NCBI RefSeq assembly: GCF_008124765.1
Contig: NZ_VNHS01000001.1
Coordinates: forward strand, 1,225,059-1,289,058
DNA length: 64,000 nt
Direction of reading: 5' to 3'
Source: Paenibacillus methanolicus
Lineage (GTDB): Bacteria > Bacillota > Bacilli > Paenibacillales > Paenibacillaceae
Shown piece by piece: positions 26,577-36,126 of the stretch. The notes beneath the pieces are model-generated. The model saw nothing but the letters and a program-made list of their open reading frames with translations. It was not told where the DNA came from and did not search any database. The position numbers were made by a program, and so were the translations under genes. Within the stretch, counting starts at the first letter, position 1. Each line of letters opens with the position of its first letter.

Positions 26577-27509
26577 ATGGGCAATATCGGGTTATGGTTT
26601 CGAAAGGAGTGGAAGCATCTTCGCAAGAACCGCGAGCTGCTGCTGCTGGCCGCGCCGGGCGTGCTGTTCAAATTCGTGATCGCGTACATTCCGATGGTCG
26701 GGCTTATTCTGGCCTTCAAGTTCTACCGGTACGACGAGGGCATCTTCGGCAGCCGCTGGGTCGGCTTCGACAACTTCGAATTTCTGGTCAAATCGCAGGA
26801 CGCGCTGCGGGTCATCCGCAATACGCTCGCGTACAATTTCGTCTACATCGTGCTCGGCACGGTGACGGCCCTATTGTTCGCCCTCCTGCTGAACGAGCTG
26901 ACCGGACGGATGGTCAAGCTGTATCAGACGACGATGTTCCTGCCGTTCTTCATTTCGTTCGTGCTCGTCGGCTACATCGGCAACGCGTTCCTCGACCACG
27001 AGAACGGGTTCGCCAACAACTTGCTGACGATGCTCGGCTTCGAGCCGCGCAACTGGTATTTCGAGACCGGCCCGTGGCTGTTCATACTGCCGCTCGTCTC
27101 GATCTGGAAAGGCGTCGGCTTCTCGACGCTCGTCTACTACGCGGGCATCACCGGCATTAGCAGCGACTACTACGAGGCCGCCCGCCTGGACGGCGCCACT
27201 CGGATCCAAATGATGCTGCGCATCACGCTTCCACTTTTGAAGCCGCTTATCATCATTTTGTTCATTCTCGGACTCGGCAACATCTTCCGCGGCGACTTCG
27301 GCCTGCATTATTTCGTGCCGAACAACGTGGGGATGAACTACGCGACGACCGACGTCATCGACACGTACATTTTCCGCGCGCTGACCAAGCTGGCCGACAT
27401 CAATTCCGCCGCGGCCGTCGGATTTCTGCAATCGGTCGTCGGGCTGGTTACCGTCATCGGCGCCAACTACCTCGTGCGGCGCATCGACAAGGATAGCGCG
27501 TTATTCTAA
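26577..27509 (+). CDS. CUT1 sugar ABC transporter permease, LplB type
   Basis: About 311 residues with six predicted membrane segments. The opening (WFRKEWKHLRKNRELLLLAAPGVLFKFVIAYIPMVGLILAF) is typical of LplB/YtcP-like permeases, where a charged N-terminus precedes a long first helix. The EAA loop is EAARLDGATRIQMMLRITLPLLKPLI. The ATG at 26577 stands 6 nt behind GGAGGAG; the ATG at 26571 is too close. First gene of a three-gene operon with a second permease and a binding protein and no ATPase gene. LplBC-type systems are known to borrow MsmX-like ATPases. Confidence 0.88.
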   Translation: MGNIGLWFRKEWKHLRKNRELLLLAAPGVLFKFVIAYIPMVGLILAFKFYRYDEGIFGSRWVGFDNFEFLVKSQDALRVIRNTLAYNFVYIVLGTVTALLFALLLNELTGRMVKLYQTTMFLPFFISFVLVGYIGNAFLDHENGFANNLLTMLGFEPRNWYFETGPWLFILPLVSIWKGVGFSTLVYYAGITGISSDYYEAARLDGATRIQMMLRITLPLLKPLIIILFILGLGNIFRGDFGLHYFVPNNVGMNYATTDVIDTYIFRALTKLADINSAAAVGFLQSVVGLVTVIGANYLVRRIDKDSALF

Positions 27510-27533
27510 CTTTTCCTTAGGAGGAACCTGCTC

Positions 27534-28424
27534 ATGACACACGCCCCCTCCGGACGGCTGGGCAACTGGATCATCAACGGCTTCTTCGCCGTCATCTGCC
27601 TGCTGATCGCCTTGCCGTTCGCGCTCGTCATCATTATTTCCGTCACGTCGGAGAACAGCCTGATCGAGCACGGCTATCAATTTCTCCCCTCGCAGCTCAG
27701 CCTGGAGGCGTACCAGATCGTGCTCAGCAAGCCGCAGAGTCTGCTGCAGGGCTACGGCGTCACGATCGCCGTCACCGTCATCGGTACGGTCGTCTCGCTC
27801 CTCTTGACCGCCATGACCGCCTACCCGATCTCGCGCAGCGACTTCCGGTACAACCGGCCGATCACCTTCTATATTTTCTTCACGATTCTGTTCTCCGGCG
27901 GCATGGTCCCGTTCTACATTCTGATGACGCAATACCTGCACTTGAAGAATACGCTCGCCGCGCTCATCATCCCTTCGGTGCTCAGTCCCTTTAATGTGAT
28001 GATCATGAAAGGGTTTCTGGATAAAATCTCGAAAGAGATTATCGAGTCGGCTAAAGTGGACGGTTCCAGCGAGCTGCGCATCTTCATCCGGATCATCCTG
28101 CCGCTCTCGACGCCCGCGCTGGCCACGCTCGGCCTGTTCATCTCGTTCGGTTACTGGAACGAATGGTTCAACGCGCTGCTCTTCATCGACAACGACAAGT
28201 ATATCCCGCTTCAGCTGCTGCTCGTGCGCACGCTCGCCCAGATCGAGTTTCTCGCCAACTCGCCGATGGCCGAAGCGGCCGATCGCCTGCAGTACGCGAA
28301 TTTCCCTTCCCTGTCAGTCCGGATGGCGATGGCCATTCTCGCCGGCGGTCCGATGCTCGTCATCTTCCCCTTCTTCCAGAAATATTTCGTGAAAGGCCTC
28401 ACCGTCGGCTCGTTGAAAGGCTAA
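27534..28424 (+). CDS. CUT1 sugar ABC transporter permease, LplC type
   Basis: 296 residues, six membrane segments, with the LplC/YtcP-like N-terminus (GNWIINGFFAVICLLIALPFALVIIISVTSE), the ILFSGGMVPFYILMTQYLHLKNT loop and the EAA loop ESAKVDGSSELRIFIRIILPLSTPAL. It ends PFFQKYFVKGLTVGSLKG, the conserved tail of the subfamily. AGGAGG lies upstream of the ATG and the gap to the first permease gene is 24 nt. Confidence 0.9.
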   Translation: MTHAPSGRLGNWIINGFFAVICLLIALPFALVIIISVTSENSLIEHGYQFLPSQLSLEAYQIVLSKPQSLLQGYGVTIAVTVIGTVVSLLLTAMTAYPISRSDFRYNRPITFYIFFTILFSGGMVPFYILMTQYLHLKNTLAALIIPSVLSPFNVMIMKGFLDKISKEIIESAKVDGSSELRIFIRIILPLSTPALATLGLFISFGYWNEWFNALLFIDNDKYIPLQLLLVRTLAQIEFLANSPMAEAADRLQYANFPSLSVRMAMAILAGGPMLVIFPFFQKYFVKGLTVGSLKG

Positions 28425-28528
28425 CGAGCGCGATGCCCGAGGCTGAACGCGACCGGAAAGGAGGCGAGGCTTGGCAAGCAGCCGGGAATGCCAACCATAA
28501 CGATTACAAATAAATGGAGGGTTCATCG

Positions 28529-30136
28529 ATGAGCAGAACGAGAACAAAAGGAATGCTGAGAGGTATCGTCATCCTGACCCTGCTGGCACTGCTGGCGGCC
28601 TGTTCGAACAATGCGGGCGGCGGGAATAACGGCGGGAACAATGGCGGGGCTAACAGCGGAAATACCGGCGGGAACAAGGCGACCAATACCGCCAATACGG
28701 GCAAGAGCGACCAGAACGGCGGCGAGAAGCCGGACGCCGGCGCCTCGGATCAGCTTAAAGAAGCGAAACTGACCTTCTACTACCCGAGCAACCCGGCCGG
28801 AGGCGACCAGCCGCTCGTCCAAGACGAGATCAACACGTATCTCAAAGAGAAGATCAACGCGACCGTGGAGTTGAAACCGCTCTCATTCGACGAGTACGAC
28901 ACGAAGCTGAACGCGATGATGGCGGCCGGCGAGTCGTTCGATCTGGCTTGGTCGTCGCGTTACTGGCTCCTCCCGTACCAATCCAACGTTGACAAAGGCG
29001 CCTTCCTCGAGCTGACCGACGAGATGATCGCCAAATATGCGCCAGAAGCCCGAGCCAACATTCCCGATAAATTCTGGCCGGACATGAAAGCCGTCGACGG
29101 CAAGGTGTACGCCTTCCCGATCTATCAGGTGGCCGCCAAGACGAAGAGTCTCGTCATCCAGAAGCGCTTCATCGACAAATATAACTTGGACGTCTCGACG
29201 ATCAAGACGTATAAAGACATCGAACCGTTCCTCAAGACGCTGAAAGAGAACGAGAAAGGCATCGTGCCGTTCGGCATGGCGCAAAATTCGTGGGGCATCT
29301 ATGTGGACCGAGACATCGTCGGCGGCGACGGGCTGGCCGTCTCGTACGCCAAGAACGACCCGACGTTCACCGGCATCTCGGAACTTGAGCAACTCGATCG
29401 CCGGAAGGAATACTACGCGACGATGCGCAGCTGGTTCAAGGCCGGCTACATCAACGGCGACGCGCCGATTCTGAAGAATATCAACGACCTGAAGGCGAAA
29501 GGCACCGTTGCCGTCGGCATTGAATTCACGTCGAAGCCGGGCGGCGAGGTGGACGAAATGAACGTAAACGGCGGCAACGAAGTCGTCTACGTGCCGATCT
29601 CGGACAGCTATTTCACCGGCATCTCCGGCGCGATGCACGTCATCAGCAAGACGAGCAAGAACCCCGAGCGGACGCTCATGCTCATCAATCTGCTCAACAC
29701 GGACAAATACTTGTACAATCTGATCTGCAACGGCATCGAAGGCAAGCATTACGCGAAGAAGGACGACATGTACATCGAACCGATCAAGGATTCGGGCTAT
29801 GCGCCGAACGTCGACTGGGTATTCGGCAACCAATTCAACGCGTACCTGAAGCCTGGCCAGACGCCGGATGTCTGGGCGCGCACCGTCGCGCTCAACGACA
29901 ACGCGGTCGTCTCGGAATCGTACGGCTTCTCCCTGAACCAGGAATCCATCAAATCCGAGATCGCCAACGTCCAGGCCGCCAAGGAAGAATTCCAGCTCGC
30001 GCTGGAAACGGGCGCCGTCGATCCCGAGAAGCAGCTGCCGAAGTTCATCGACAAGCTGAAGGCGTCGGGCCAAGAGAAGATCGACGCGGAAGCGGATAAG
30101 CAATGGAAGGCGTTCCTCGCGGCCAAGGGTAAGTAA
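28529..30136 (+). CDS. Sugar ABC transporter substrate-binding lipoprotein, LipO/LplA type
   Basis: 535 residues. The lipoprotein signal ends in LLALLAACSNN, followed by an Asn/Gly-rich linker. The mature domain (KLTFYYPSNPAGGDQPLVQDEINTYLKEKINATVELKP, then MAAGESFDLAWSSRYW) fits LipO-type family-1 binding proteins with a DUF3502-like C-terminal region. It is paralogous to the binding protein at 38233-39861. The ATG at 28529 is used because the ATG at 28514 forms part of the GGAGGG ribosome site. Ligand unknown, presumably an oligosaccharide. A strong terminator follows. Confidence 0.88.
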   Translation: MSRTRTKGMLRGIVILTLLALLAACSNNAGGGNNGGNNGGANSGNTGGNKATNTANTGKSDQNGGEKPDAGASDQLKEAKLTFYYPSNPAGGDQPLVQDEINTYLKEKINATVELKPLSFDEYDTKLNAMMAAGESFDLAWSSRYWLLPYQSNVDKGAFLELTDEMIAKYAPEARANIPDKFWPDMKAVDGKVYAFPIYQVAAKTKSLVIQKRFIDKYNLDVSTIKTYKDIEPFLKTLKENEKGIVPFGMAQNSWGIYVDRDIVGGDGLAVSYAKNDPTFTGISELEQLDRRKEYYATMRSWFKAGYINGDAPILKNINDLKAKGTVAVGIEFTSKPGGEVDEMNVNGGNEVVYVPISDSYFTGISGAMHVISKTSKNPERTLMLINLLNTDKYLYNLICNGIEGKHYAKKDDMYIEPIKDSGYAPNVDWVFGNQFNAYLKPGQTPDVWARTVALNDNAVVSESYGFSLNQESIKSEIANVQAAKEEFQLALETGAVDPEKQLPKFIDKLKASGQEKIDAEADKQWKAFLAAKGK

Positions 30137-30157
30137 GGCGGGGGGTTGACATATGGA

Positions 30158-30200
30158 ACAAGGCTTCGCCTTTGCGGCGAAGCCTTGTCTTCGTTATTCT
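30158..30200 (+). terminator. Terminator of the first sugar-transporter operon
   Basis: A perfect 13-bp stem (30158-30170 with 30176-30188) with a 5-nt loop, followed by a T-rich tail. It lies 22 nt past the stop codon of the binding-protein gene. Confidence 0.8.
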
Positions 30201-30220
30201 TCCCCACAACCCCCGCTACC

Positions 30221-30573
30221 AATGCTGTCAGGTTAAGGGCTCCGCCCTTTTGAACCGAGTTTTGTTGCTCCCACCTCCTCCGCAATGCTGTCATGTTAAG
30301 AAGGGCTGCGCCCCGTTGACCCCACTTTTGTTGTTCCCTCCTCCCACCTCCTCCGCCGAGGAGGCTCCAAAGGGCTTTGCCCTCTGGACTCCCTTTTTCG
30401 TGCAGGTTCGCTTGTTCGCGGTCGGCGGGTTGCTTCGAGTTGGCACGCTTTGTCCTGACGGACAAAGCTTCAGTGGGTGTTGAAGTTCGTCCTAAGACCT
30501 ATGCATGTGCGTAAGCCGATCAACTATAGCCACGGCTGGTTCACCAGCCGTTTTTCCTTAACCTGACAGCATT
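30221..30573. repeat. MITE-like intergenic repeat, copy A, with 16-bp terminal inverted repeats
   Basis: The element begins with AATGCTGTCAGGTTAA (30221-30236) and ends with its exact reverse complement TTAACCTGACAGCATT (30558-30573). A second left-end copy with one mismatch lies inside at 30284-30299. The interior has several hairpins, for example GGGCTTTGCCC and TTTGTCCTGACGGACAAA, and no convincing gene. Closely similar sequence recurs in the next 220 bp and again at 50650-51022. Confidence 0.7.
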
Positions 30574-30792
30574 GTCCCCCTCCGCCGAGGAGGCGCCAAA
30601 GGGCTTTGCCCTCTGGACACCCTTTTCGTGCTGGGGCACTTGTATGCGGTCGGCGGGAAGGCTTGAGTGTGGCACGCTTTTGTCCTAGCGGACAAAGCTT
30701 CAGTGGGTATTGAACTCAGTCCTAAGACACAAACCTGGCAACTATAGGCCACAGGTGGCTTCAGTGACGTTTTACCTTAACCTGACAGCATT
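30574..30792. repeat. MITE-like intergenic repeat, copy B, lacking the left end
   Basis: Directly after copy A the interior sequence starts again (CTCCGCCGAGGAGGC, AAAGGGCTTTGCCCTCTGGAC, GGACAAAGCTTCAGTGGGT) and ends at 30777-30792 with TTAACCTGACAGCATT. The left terminal repeat is missing, so copies A and B form a head-to-tail array. Together they fill the 660-bp gap between the transporter operon and the AraC regulator; no gene is seen. Confidence 0.65.
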
Positions 30793-30799
30793 GCCTCCG

Positions 30800-33184
30800 C
30801 TACTCCAGCCGCTTCTTCAGCCGGTATTCACGCGGCGTCACCCCGTACTTCTTCTTGAACAGTTTGAAGAACGTGCTTTCGTTGAAGTAGCCGACCAGCT
30901 CCATGATTTCCTTGATGCTGAAGTTCTTCGTCTCCAAATACTCCTGCGCGTGCCGCAAACGAACCTCGTTCATGAATTCCGCCACCGATATGAATTCGCT
31001 CTGCTTGAATTTGGCCCCGACGTAAGCCGGGGTCATATGGAGCATCGACGCGATGCCCTGCAAGCTTAAATTACGGTCGCGATAGTTCGCCTCCACGATG
31101 TCCTTGATCGTATCCATGAGCGCCTTGTTCTTCTCTTCGTCCTGGGCGAGCAGCCGGTCGTGGAGCTCCGCGCACGCCGCTGCGAACAGCTCGCGAATCT
31201 CGCCGATCGTGTCCTTCTCCAGCACTTCCCGGCTAATCGAGCTGAGATCAAGCTGCAGCGAGACGACCCGGTGCTTGTTCATGTCCCGCACCGCTCCCTT
31301 CAGCACGTTCGCGACATGGAGCAGCCCGTGCAGGATATGGTCGTAGTGGTAGACCGACAACCGCTCCAAGATGAGATCGATCGTCCCGAGCATGCCGTCC
31401 AGATCGTTCGAGCGCGCGCTCTCCAGCAATCTGCGCTCCAGTTCGTCCGGGAACGCGTATTCATAGCGATCCATATTCGGCCGGACTTGTTCCGGCGTCA
31501 GAATCGCCCCTTGGCCGAAGACCAGCTTATACATGGAGTAGTGGATCGCCCGGGCGTATCCTTCGGCGATCAGGTCGTGGCTGCCGAGGACGTCGCCGAT
31601 CGACATCGTCAAGGTTAGCTTATAGTAAGCCGATATGGTCTCCTGGATGCGCCCCAGCCAGCCGGCCAACGCTTCCGTCCCTTCCTCTCGCGCGTGATCG
31701 CCGCTCGTCAGCATGACGATATGGTCGCTGCGCATATCCGCGATCTCGCAGCGAATCGGGCTGTGGCCCATAATGTCTTCGGCGATATTGCGAATCGCGA
31801 AGTCATACAGCATCCGCTGGTCGTAGCCGACGGACCGCTGCAGACGAAGATAACCGTCGATCTTGACGATGACGAGACGATATGGACCTCGCTCCTCGAT
31901 ATTCAGACCATTCTGGCGGATCAGATCGGCGAACTGTCCAGCGGTCAGCGTCCGCGCGCTCGTCAGAATCGTGCGAAGATAATAGTTCCTCACGATGCTG
32001 CGCTGCTGGTCCTTCTCGCTGGAGACGCGGCTGAGCGTTTGCGCCATCTCGCTATATAGAGTGGCCACATGAGACAATTCGTCCCGGCTGTCCGCTCTTC
32101 CGCGCCGCTCCGCGGTGCGCGCCGCGGAACCTCCTCCGATCTCGGCGATCATCCGTTCCACCGGCCCGTACAGACGATGCGCCACGATGACGGACCCGAC
32201 GATCGCCATGAGCAGGAAGACGCCGCCTACCCACGCGCTCGTCTTCCGCATCTCGAGGATGCCGCCGAGCACCTGGTCGTAAGGCTGCACGCTAATGACC
32301 GTCCAGGGGTCCCCGCGCAAATACGTCACGAGCACCTCGCCTTCGCCAGCCACTCGGGTTGTCATGGAACCGAACGGCTTCTGCTCCGGATCGCCGTCGC
32401 CTTCGCCGTTGCCGTCACCGTTGCCGACGCCCAGCACCGCTTGGTTCAGCGTCTCGAGGTCCGACATAAGCCGCTCGCCGACGCTGGATAGAATGACGTC
32501 TCCGTCGCGGCCTGCGATGAAGATGCCCGAGCTGTCCGGACTCGCGAAGTCGTTGATCGCGCGCAAATTGTCCAGCAGCCACTCCGGCTTGATATTCAGC
32601 ACGAGCGCGCTCTCGCGTCCGGTATTCGTCGGATAATACGTCTCGTAGATGACGAGCGAGAAGAAGTCCACGCCGTGCTCCCTCCCGCTCATGTTCATCG
32701 GCAGGAGCTCCATGCGCGGCAGCTTCTCCTTCTGCTTCAAGCGATCGACCAGCTTGGCTGCCATCTCTTGATCCGGCTTGGATGAACTCAGCTCGCCGAT
32801 CGCATACGTGCGGTCCGCATAGCCGTTGTATACGATGATGGAATGGAGGAACGAAGAGAGGATGTAGCTTTTATGCAGATTGTTGACCGACTCGATGACC
32901 GTCATCTCGTCCGGCTCCCGCATCGTCATGAGGGCGACGACGCGCTTCTCCGCGTACAGATTGACAGCCAGCTTGCCGATATGGTCCGTCATGTAGGCGA
33001 TGTTGTAATCGATCTGATTCATAACCTTGCGGTTCGCTTCCCGCTGCATGCGGACAGCGCCGCGCTCGGCATTGTACTGCAGCGCGACGGAGATGAGGAA
33101 CAGTCCCGCGACCATCAACAGCGTGAGGGAGAGCAGAATTCGAAGCAGATATTTCCGCGATTTGTAGGCTTGCAGCATCCGCAT
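30800..33184 (-). CDS. Membrane-bound AraC-family sensor-regulator
   Basis: About 794 residues. TM1 at about 8-28 (YLLRILLSLTLLMVAGLFLISVAL), an extracytoplasmic sensor region of Cache type, TM2 near 310-335 (GGVFLLMAIVGSVIVAHRLYGPVERMI), a long cytoplasmic linker, and a C-terminal AraC DNA-binding domain in the last 100 residues (NLSLQGIASMLHMTPAYVGAKFKQ, then FSIKEIMELVGYFNESTFFKLFKKKYGVTPREYR). This one-protein layout is common in Paenibacillaceae next to LplABC transporters and glycosidases, so it probably controls the convergent transporter operon, with an extracellular ligand as the expected signal. The ATG at 33184 follows GGGGG; a cre-like site lies 16 nt further upstream. Confidence 0.85.
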   Translation of the reverse strand: MRMLQAYKSRKYLLRILLSLTLLMVAGLFLISVALQYNAERGAVRMQREANRKVMNQIDYNIAYMTDHIGKLAVNLYAEKRVVALMTMREPDEMTVIESVNNLHKSYILSSFLHSIIVYNGYADRTYAIGELSSSKPDQEMAAKLVDRLKQKEKLPRMELLPMNMSGREHGVDFFSLVIYETYYPTNTGRESALVLNIKPEWLLDNLRAINDFASPDSSGIFIAGRDGDVILSSVGERLMSDLETLNQAVLGVGNGDGNGEGDGDPEQKPFGSMTTRVAGEGEVLVTYLRGDPWTVISVQPYDQVLGGILEMRKTSAWVGGVFLLMAIVGSVIVAHRLYGPVERMIAEIGGGSAARTAERRGRADSRDELSHVATLYSEMAQTLSRVSSEKDQQRSIVRNYYLRTILTSARTLTAGQFADLIRQNGLNIEERGPYRLVIVKIDGYLRLQRSVGYDQRMLYDFAIRNIAEDIMGHSPIRCEIADMRSDHIVMLTSGDHAREEGTEALAGWLGRIQETISAYYKLTLTMSIGDVLGSHDLIAEGYARAIHYSMYKLVFGQGAILTPEQVRPNMDRYEYAFPDELERRLLESARSNDLDGMLGTIDLILERLSVYHYDHILHGLLHVANVLKGAVRDMNKHRVVSLQLDLSSISREVLEKDTIGEIRELFAAACAELHDRLLAQDEEKNKALMDTIKDIVEANYRDRNLSLQGIASMLHMTPAYVGAKFKQSEFISVAEFMNEVRLRHAQEYLETKNFSIKEIMELVGYFNESTFFKLFKKKYGVTPREYRLKKRLE

Positions 33185-33558
33185 GGCACGACCCCCGAAA
33201 TAAAGCGTTTTCATTTCATTCCGTGACCAAAGTATGCCATATTCGCCGCCGGCGCGGCTACTGTATTTTTATCGAATGACTGTCTCCGATACGCAGTAGG
33301 CATGCTAGCGGCGCTGCGCGCGAATAGGGCCGCCCCATAAGAGCGACCCTGCCATATCGATCGCGCCCGACTCCGGCAGAAGATTCGAAGCGGTCGGAGC
33401 GAGGCGGAACGAAAGCAAGTTAGACGCATTTGCCCGCGTACAAACTACGATCTGACGGGTTGCGCCCAAGCGGAATGATCTATTCTCCGATTCGGAGATT
33501 GGCCGCCAACGCGCGCTCGACCCTCGTTCGAAGCGGTTCATCGCGCACGACGGCTGCT
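33185..33558. other. Intergenic region with cre-like site, no confident gene
   Basis: 374 bp between the AraC-type regulator and the 804-residue protein gene. It holds the cre-like site at 33200-33213 and a short palindrome TCTCCGATTCGGAGA near 33485. A minus-strand frame running a little past the end of the upstream gene reads plausibly for about 30 codons but has no proper start. Confidence 0.5.
33200..33213 (-). promoter_or_regulatory. cre-like site before the AraC sensor-regulator
   Basis: Minus strand TGAAAACGCTTTAT, 12 of 14 matches to TGWAANCGNTNWCA, 16 nt upstream of the chosen start. It has the same two mismatches at its 3' end as the site upstream of GH51. Confidence 0.55.
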
Positions 33559-35973
33559 TTAACGGTCGTCCGCATCCCCTCGTCCAACCGGGTTCGCCGC
33601 GCCGGCGACGAATGTCGCTCCTGCGGCCGGCATGCCCCCCGTCAGCGGCACCTCGCGAGTTTCGCCCGCGCCGATCGCGATTCGGGCCCAATCGTCCGCC
33701 GCGAATGCGCCAAGCGGCGTGGCCGCGTCGCGCCCGGATTCGGCGAGCAGCTTGACGACCGCCTGGAATGCCGTCTGATTATGCAGCCGCAGCACCGTCT
33801 CCCTTTCGGACTCCGCGAGCTCGCAATCGACGTGATCGGCAGACCAGACGAACCTCGTATCGGGCTGCACATAGACGCCGGGCACCTCCGCATGGGCGAG
33901 CATGAGCGACGCTTCGCACCAGCACGAGAGCGGGAGCGCCTCGCCGACGAGCTCCTGCCCCTCCCAGTCGCTCATATTGACCCGCTCGCTCATATAGCCG
34001 GGCGGCATCTCGACGCCGTCCCAACCGCGGACCGGCCGGTCCGCGCGGGACAGATATTGCGTCAGATTGTGCGCGGTATCCCGCAGCTGCGCCAGATACA
34101 ACGTTTTCCCCGTGGCCCGGAACAACTTGAACAGCGCGTCGCCGGACAACGTGCAGATGCCCGGCGCGCTATGCTTGTTCTGCGCGTTGGCAATGACGGA
34201 GCCCGCCGTCCGCATGCCAAGACGTCCGAACGTCGAATCGGGCGGGAAGGCGAAGTCGTACGAGACGCACCACGATATCGCTTGGAGCGCGGCCTCTTCC
34301 GCCTTCGCGAGCCACCGAGGTTCGCCGGTCGTTTCGTATAACACCACGAATGATTCCAGCAGCGCGAACGCGGATTCGCTGTCGGGGCATTGCAGAATCT
34401 CGCCCGGCCCGCCCGTCGTCACCCCTTTTGCCGTGAAATGCGCGTAGTAGTAATCTCCCGCCGCTTGCGCCGCCCGTCTATAGCGGTCATCGTCCAGCCA
34501 TTGCGCCGCCAGCGCCAAGCCGCCGATCGCCATTGCGCCTCCGGCCGAGCCGCCGACCAGCATCTCGCCCGTATCGGCGCGAATCCATTGTCCGAACTGT
34601 CCATATCGCTCCCATAGCGCCAAGAATCCGTCCGCCAACCGCCGGATACCCGCGCGCCAGCTGGCCGGCACTTGATCCGGGATGCCGCGACGTTCGATAA
34701 TCGCCGCATGCTTGAGCAGAAAATACAATGCATCCGCGCTCTTGCGCACGATATGCCACTGCTCGGGACAATCCCGAGCCGGATCGTCGTTGAATTCGTC
34801 TCCGTACCAACGCCCGTTGTAGAAGACGCCCGGGAAGAATCCCGCTTCGGTCTGGCCGCTCAGCATGAAATCGACCGTCCGCGCCGCCCGCTCGGCCGAC
34901 AGATCATCTCCATCCGCCAGCAGCGCGAGGCTGGACATGCCGCCTCCGACCCATCCGATCTGCCAGTCCTGATGCTTCTGGTCGACAGTGCCTACCGCGT
35001 AGTAACCGTACGTCTCTCGCCAGTTCATGGCGTTATACTTGGATTGCTGAATGTCCCACGCGGCGGAGAACGGCAGTCCGGGAACGAGCGTCGGCGGTCC
35101 CGTCAGCGACATGCGCGCTTCTGCGAACGCGCGGAACAAGCCGGTTACGTTCTCGCAAGGAAAAGCGAATACGTTCACCCGCATGCGCACGATGCTGCCG
35201 TCAACGAAGCTGGCGCCGCTGTCCGACGATGGCGCCTCCGTCGTGCACATCTCGTATTTGCGCAGCGGCCGCCCCCCCGGCGCGCGGAACTCGCTGACGC
35301 ACCGCTCGCGGTCATCCGACTCCTCGATGTGAATCGACGTCTCGCCCCATTCGGTCCGCTGATCCGTCAGGACGAGAAATCCGAGTTTGCGAGCAGGATC
35401 GTGCCACCCTAAGGCGGGCGTCGACGCATCGCCGGTCAATAGATGAATCGCCGACGGCCCTTCGGACGGGTTAAGCCGAGGGATGTCGGTGATGAACGCA
35501 GGCGTATGAGGTCCGCGCTCCGCGAGGCGAGACCAGCACGGCGCATACGACAAGGCTTGCGCTTCGAATCGGTTACCGTCGTATACCGCCCCAGGCACGA
35601 GCACGTAATGACGGTTCGACCATGCGCCGAACGCGAAACGGACGCCGACGCTCGAAGGGCCCGACGTGCCGCGATGCACCCATTCGATGGCGAGCGAAAC
35701 GCCTTCAATCGGAGCCTCTTCGTACCCGGCGCTTGGCTCGATGCCTTCGTGAGCGTCGGTCCCGATGATCGGCGCGCGCTTGACGGCGATCATCTCCTCC
35801 TTGACCCACGCCTCCCATCTCGACTGTTCCCCCTCGCTGCCGATTCGCATGCATTCGTTAGCTTCGTTCCAGTCCATATCCATCTCGCCGATCGGGCGCG
35901 AGCCGTCGAATCGGGTTACCGCAAGCGACATTCGCGCTTGAACAAGTCCCAGCAGCTTGTTTAGTTGCGACAT
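33559..35973 (-). CDS. Uncharacterised 804-residue protein, probable alpha/alpha-toroid sugar enzyme
   Basis: 804 residues without signal peptide. The first 300 are beta-rich (VSLAIEWVHRGTSGPSSVGVRFAFGAWSNRHYVLVPGAVYDGNRFEA). The rest is helical with repeated short helices and Gly/Trp-rich loops (WQIGWVGGGMSSLALLADGD, GGSAGGAMAIGGLALAAQWLDD, RRAAQAAGDYYYAHF, DSESAFALLESFVVLYETTGEPRWL), the pattern of six-hairpin (alpha/alpha)6 glycosidases or lyases. Acidic residues in YNGRWYGDEFNDDPARDCPEQWH and MSERVNMSDWEGQELVGEA are catalytic candidates only. It lies downstream of GH30, GH35 and a sugar importer, so a cytoplasmic step in oligosaccharide breakdown is the best inference. GAAAGGAG lies upstream of the ATG. 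Confidence 0.55.
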   Translation of the reverse strand: MSQLNKLLGLVQARMSLAVTRFDGSRPIGEMDMDWNEANECMRIGSEGEQSRWEAWVKEEMIAVKRAPIIGTDAHEGIEPSAGYEEAPIEGVSLAIEWVHRGTSGPSSVGVRFAFGAWSNRHYVLVPGAVYDGNRFEAQALSYAPCWSRLAERGPHTPAFITDIPRLNPSEGPSAIHLLTGDASTPALGWHDPARKLGFLVLTDQRTEWGETSIHIEESDDRERCVSEFRAPGGRPLRKYEMCTTEAPSSDSGASFVDGSIVRMRVNVFAFPCENVTGLFRAFAEARMSLTGPPTLVPGLPFSAAWDIQQSKYNAMNWRETYGYYAVGTVDQKHQDWQIGWVGGGMSSLALLADGDDLSAERAARTVDFMLSGQTEAGFFPGVFYNGRWYGDEFNDDPARDCPEQWHIVRKSADALYFLLKHAAIIERRGIPDQVPASWRAGIRRLADGFLALWERYGQFGQWIRADTGEMLVGGSAGGAMAIGGLALAAQWLDDDRYRRAAQAAGDYYYAHFTAKGVTTGGPGEILQCPDSESAFALLESFVVLYETTGEPRWLAKAEEAALQAISWCVSYDFAFPPDSTFGRLGMRTAGSVIANAQNKHSAPGICTLSGDALFKLFRATGKTLYLAQLRDTAHNLTQYLSRADRPVRGWDGVEMPPGYMSERVNMSDWEGQELVGEALPLSCWCEASLMLAHAEVPGVYVQPDTRFVWSADHVDCELAESERETVLRLHNQTAFQAVVKLLAESGRDAATPLGAFAADDWARIAIGAGETREVPLTGGMPAAGATFVAGAANPVGRGDADDR

Positions 35974-36078
35974 CCTCTACGATCCACTCCTTTCTGCGTA
36001 ATTGCACGGCTTCATTGAAGCACATGCCGCCGCTTGCGCCTACTGTTCGATATGCGAATCGCTGTGATGATCGCGACA

Positions 36079-36118
36079 AGGCCGCTTCCCGGCGCTTCGC
36101 GCACCTGAGAAGCGGCCT
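36079..36118 (-). terminator. Hairpin after the GH30 gene
   Basis: A perfect 10-bp stem AGGCCGCTTC/GAAGCGGCCT with a 20-nt loop, 9 nt past the GH30 stop. The T tail is weak, so it may attenuate rather than fully terminate. Confidence 0.5.
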
Positions 36119-36126
36119 ATCGGCCG

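Noticed and set aside
30172..30483. A 103-codon frame over repeat copy A
   Set aside because: It begins inside a terminator hairpin and reads through repeat DNA; composition is not protein-like.
33305..33558. Minus-strand frames continuing past the 804-residue gene, some reading protein-like for about 30 codons
   Set aside because: No start with a spaced ribosome site; could be a lost C-terminal extension but evidence is too thin to annotate.
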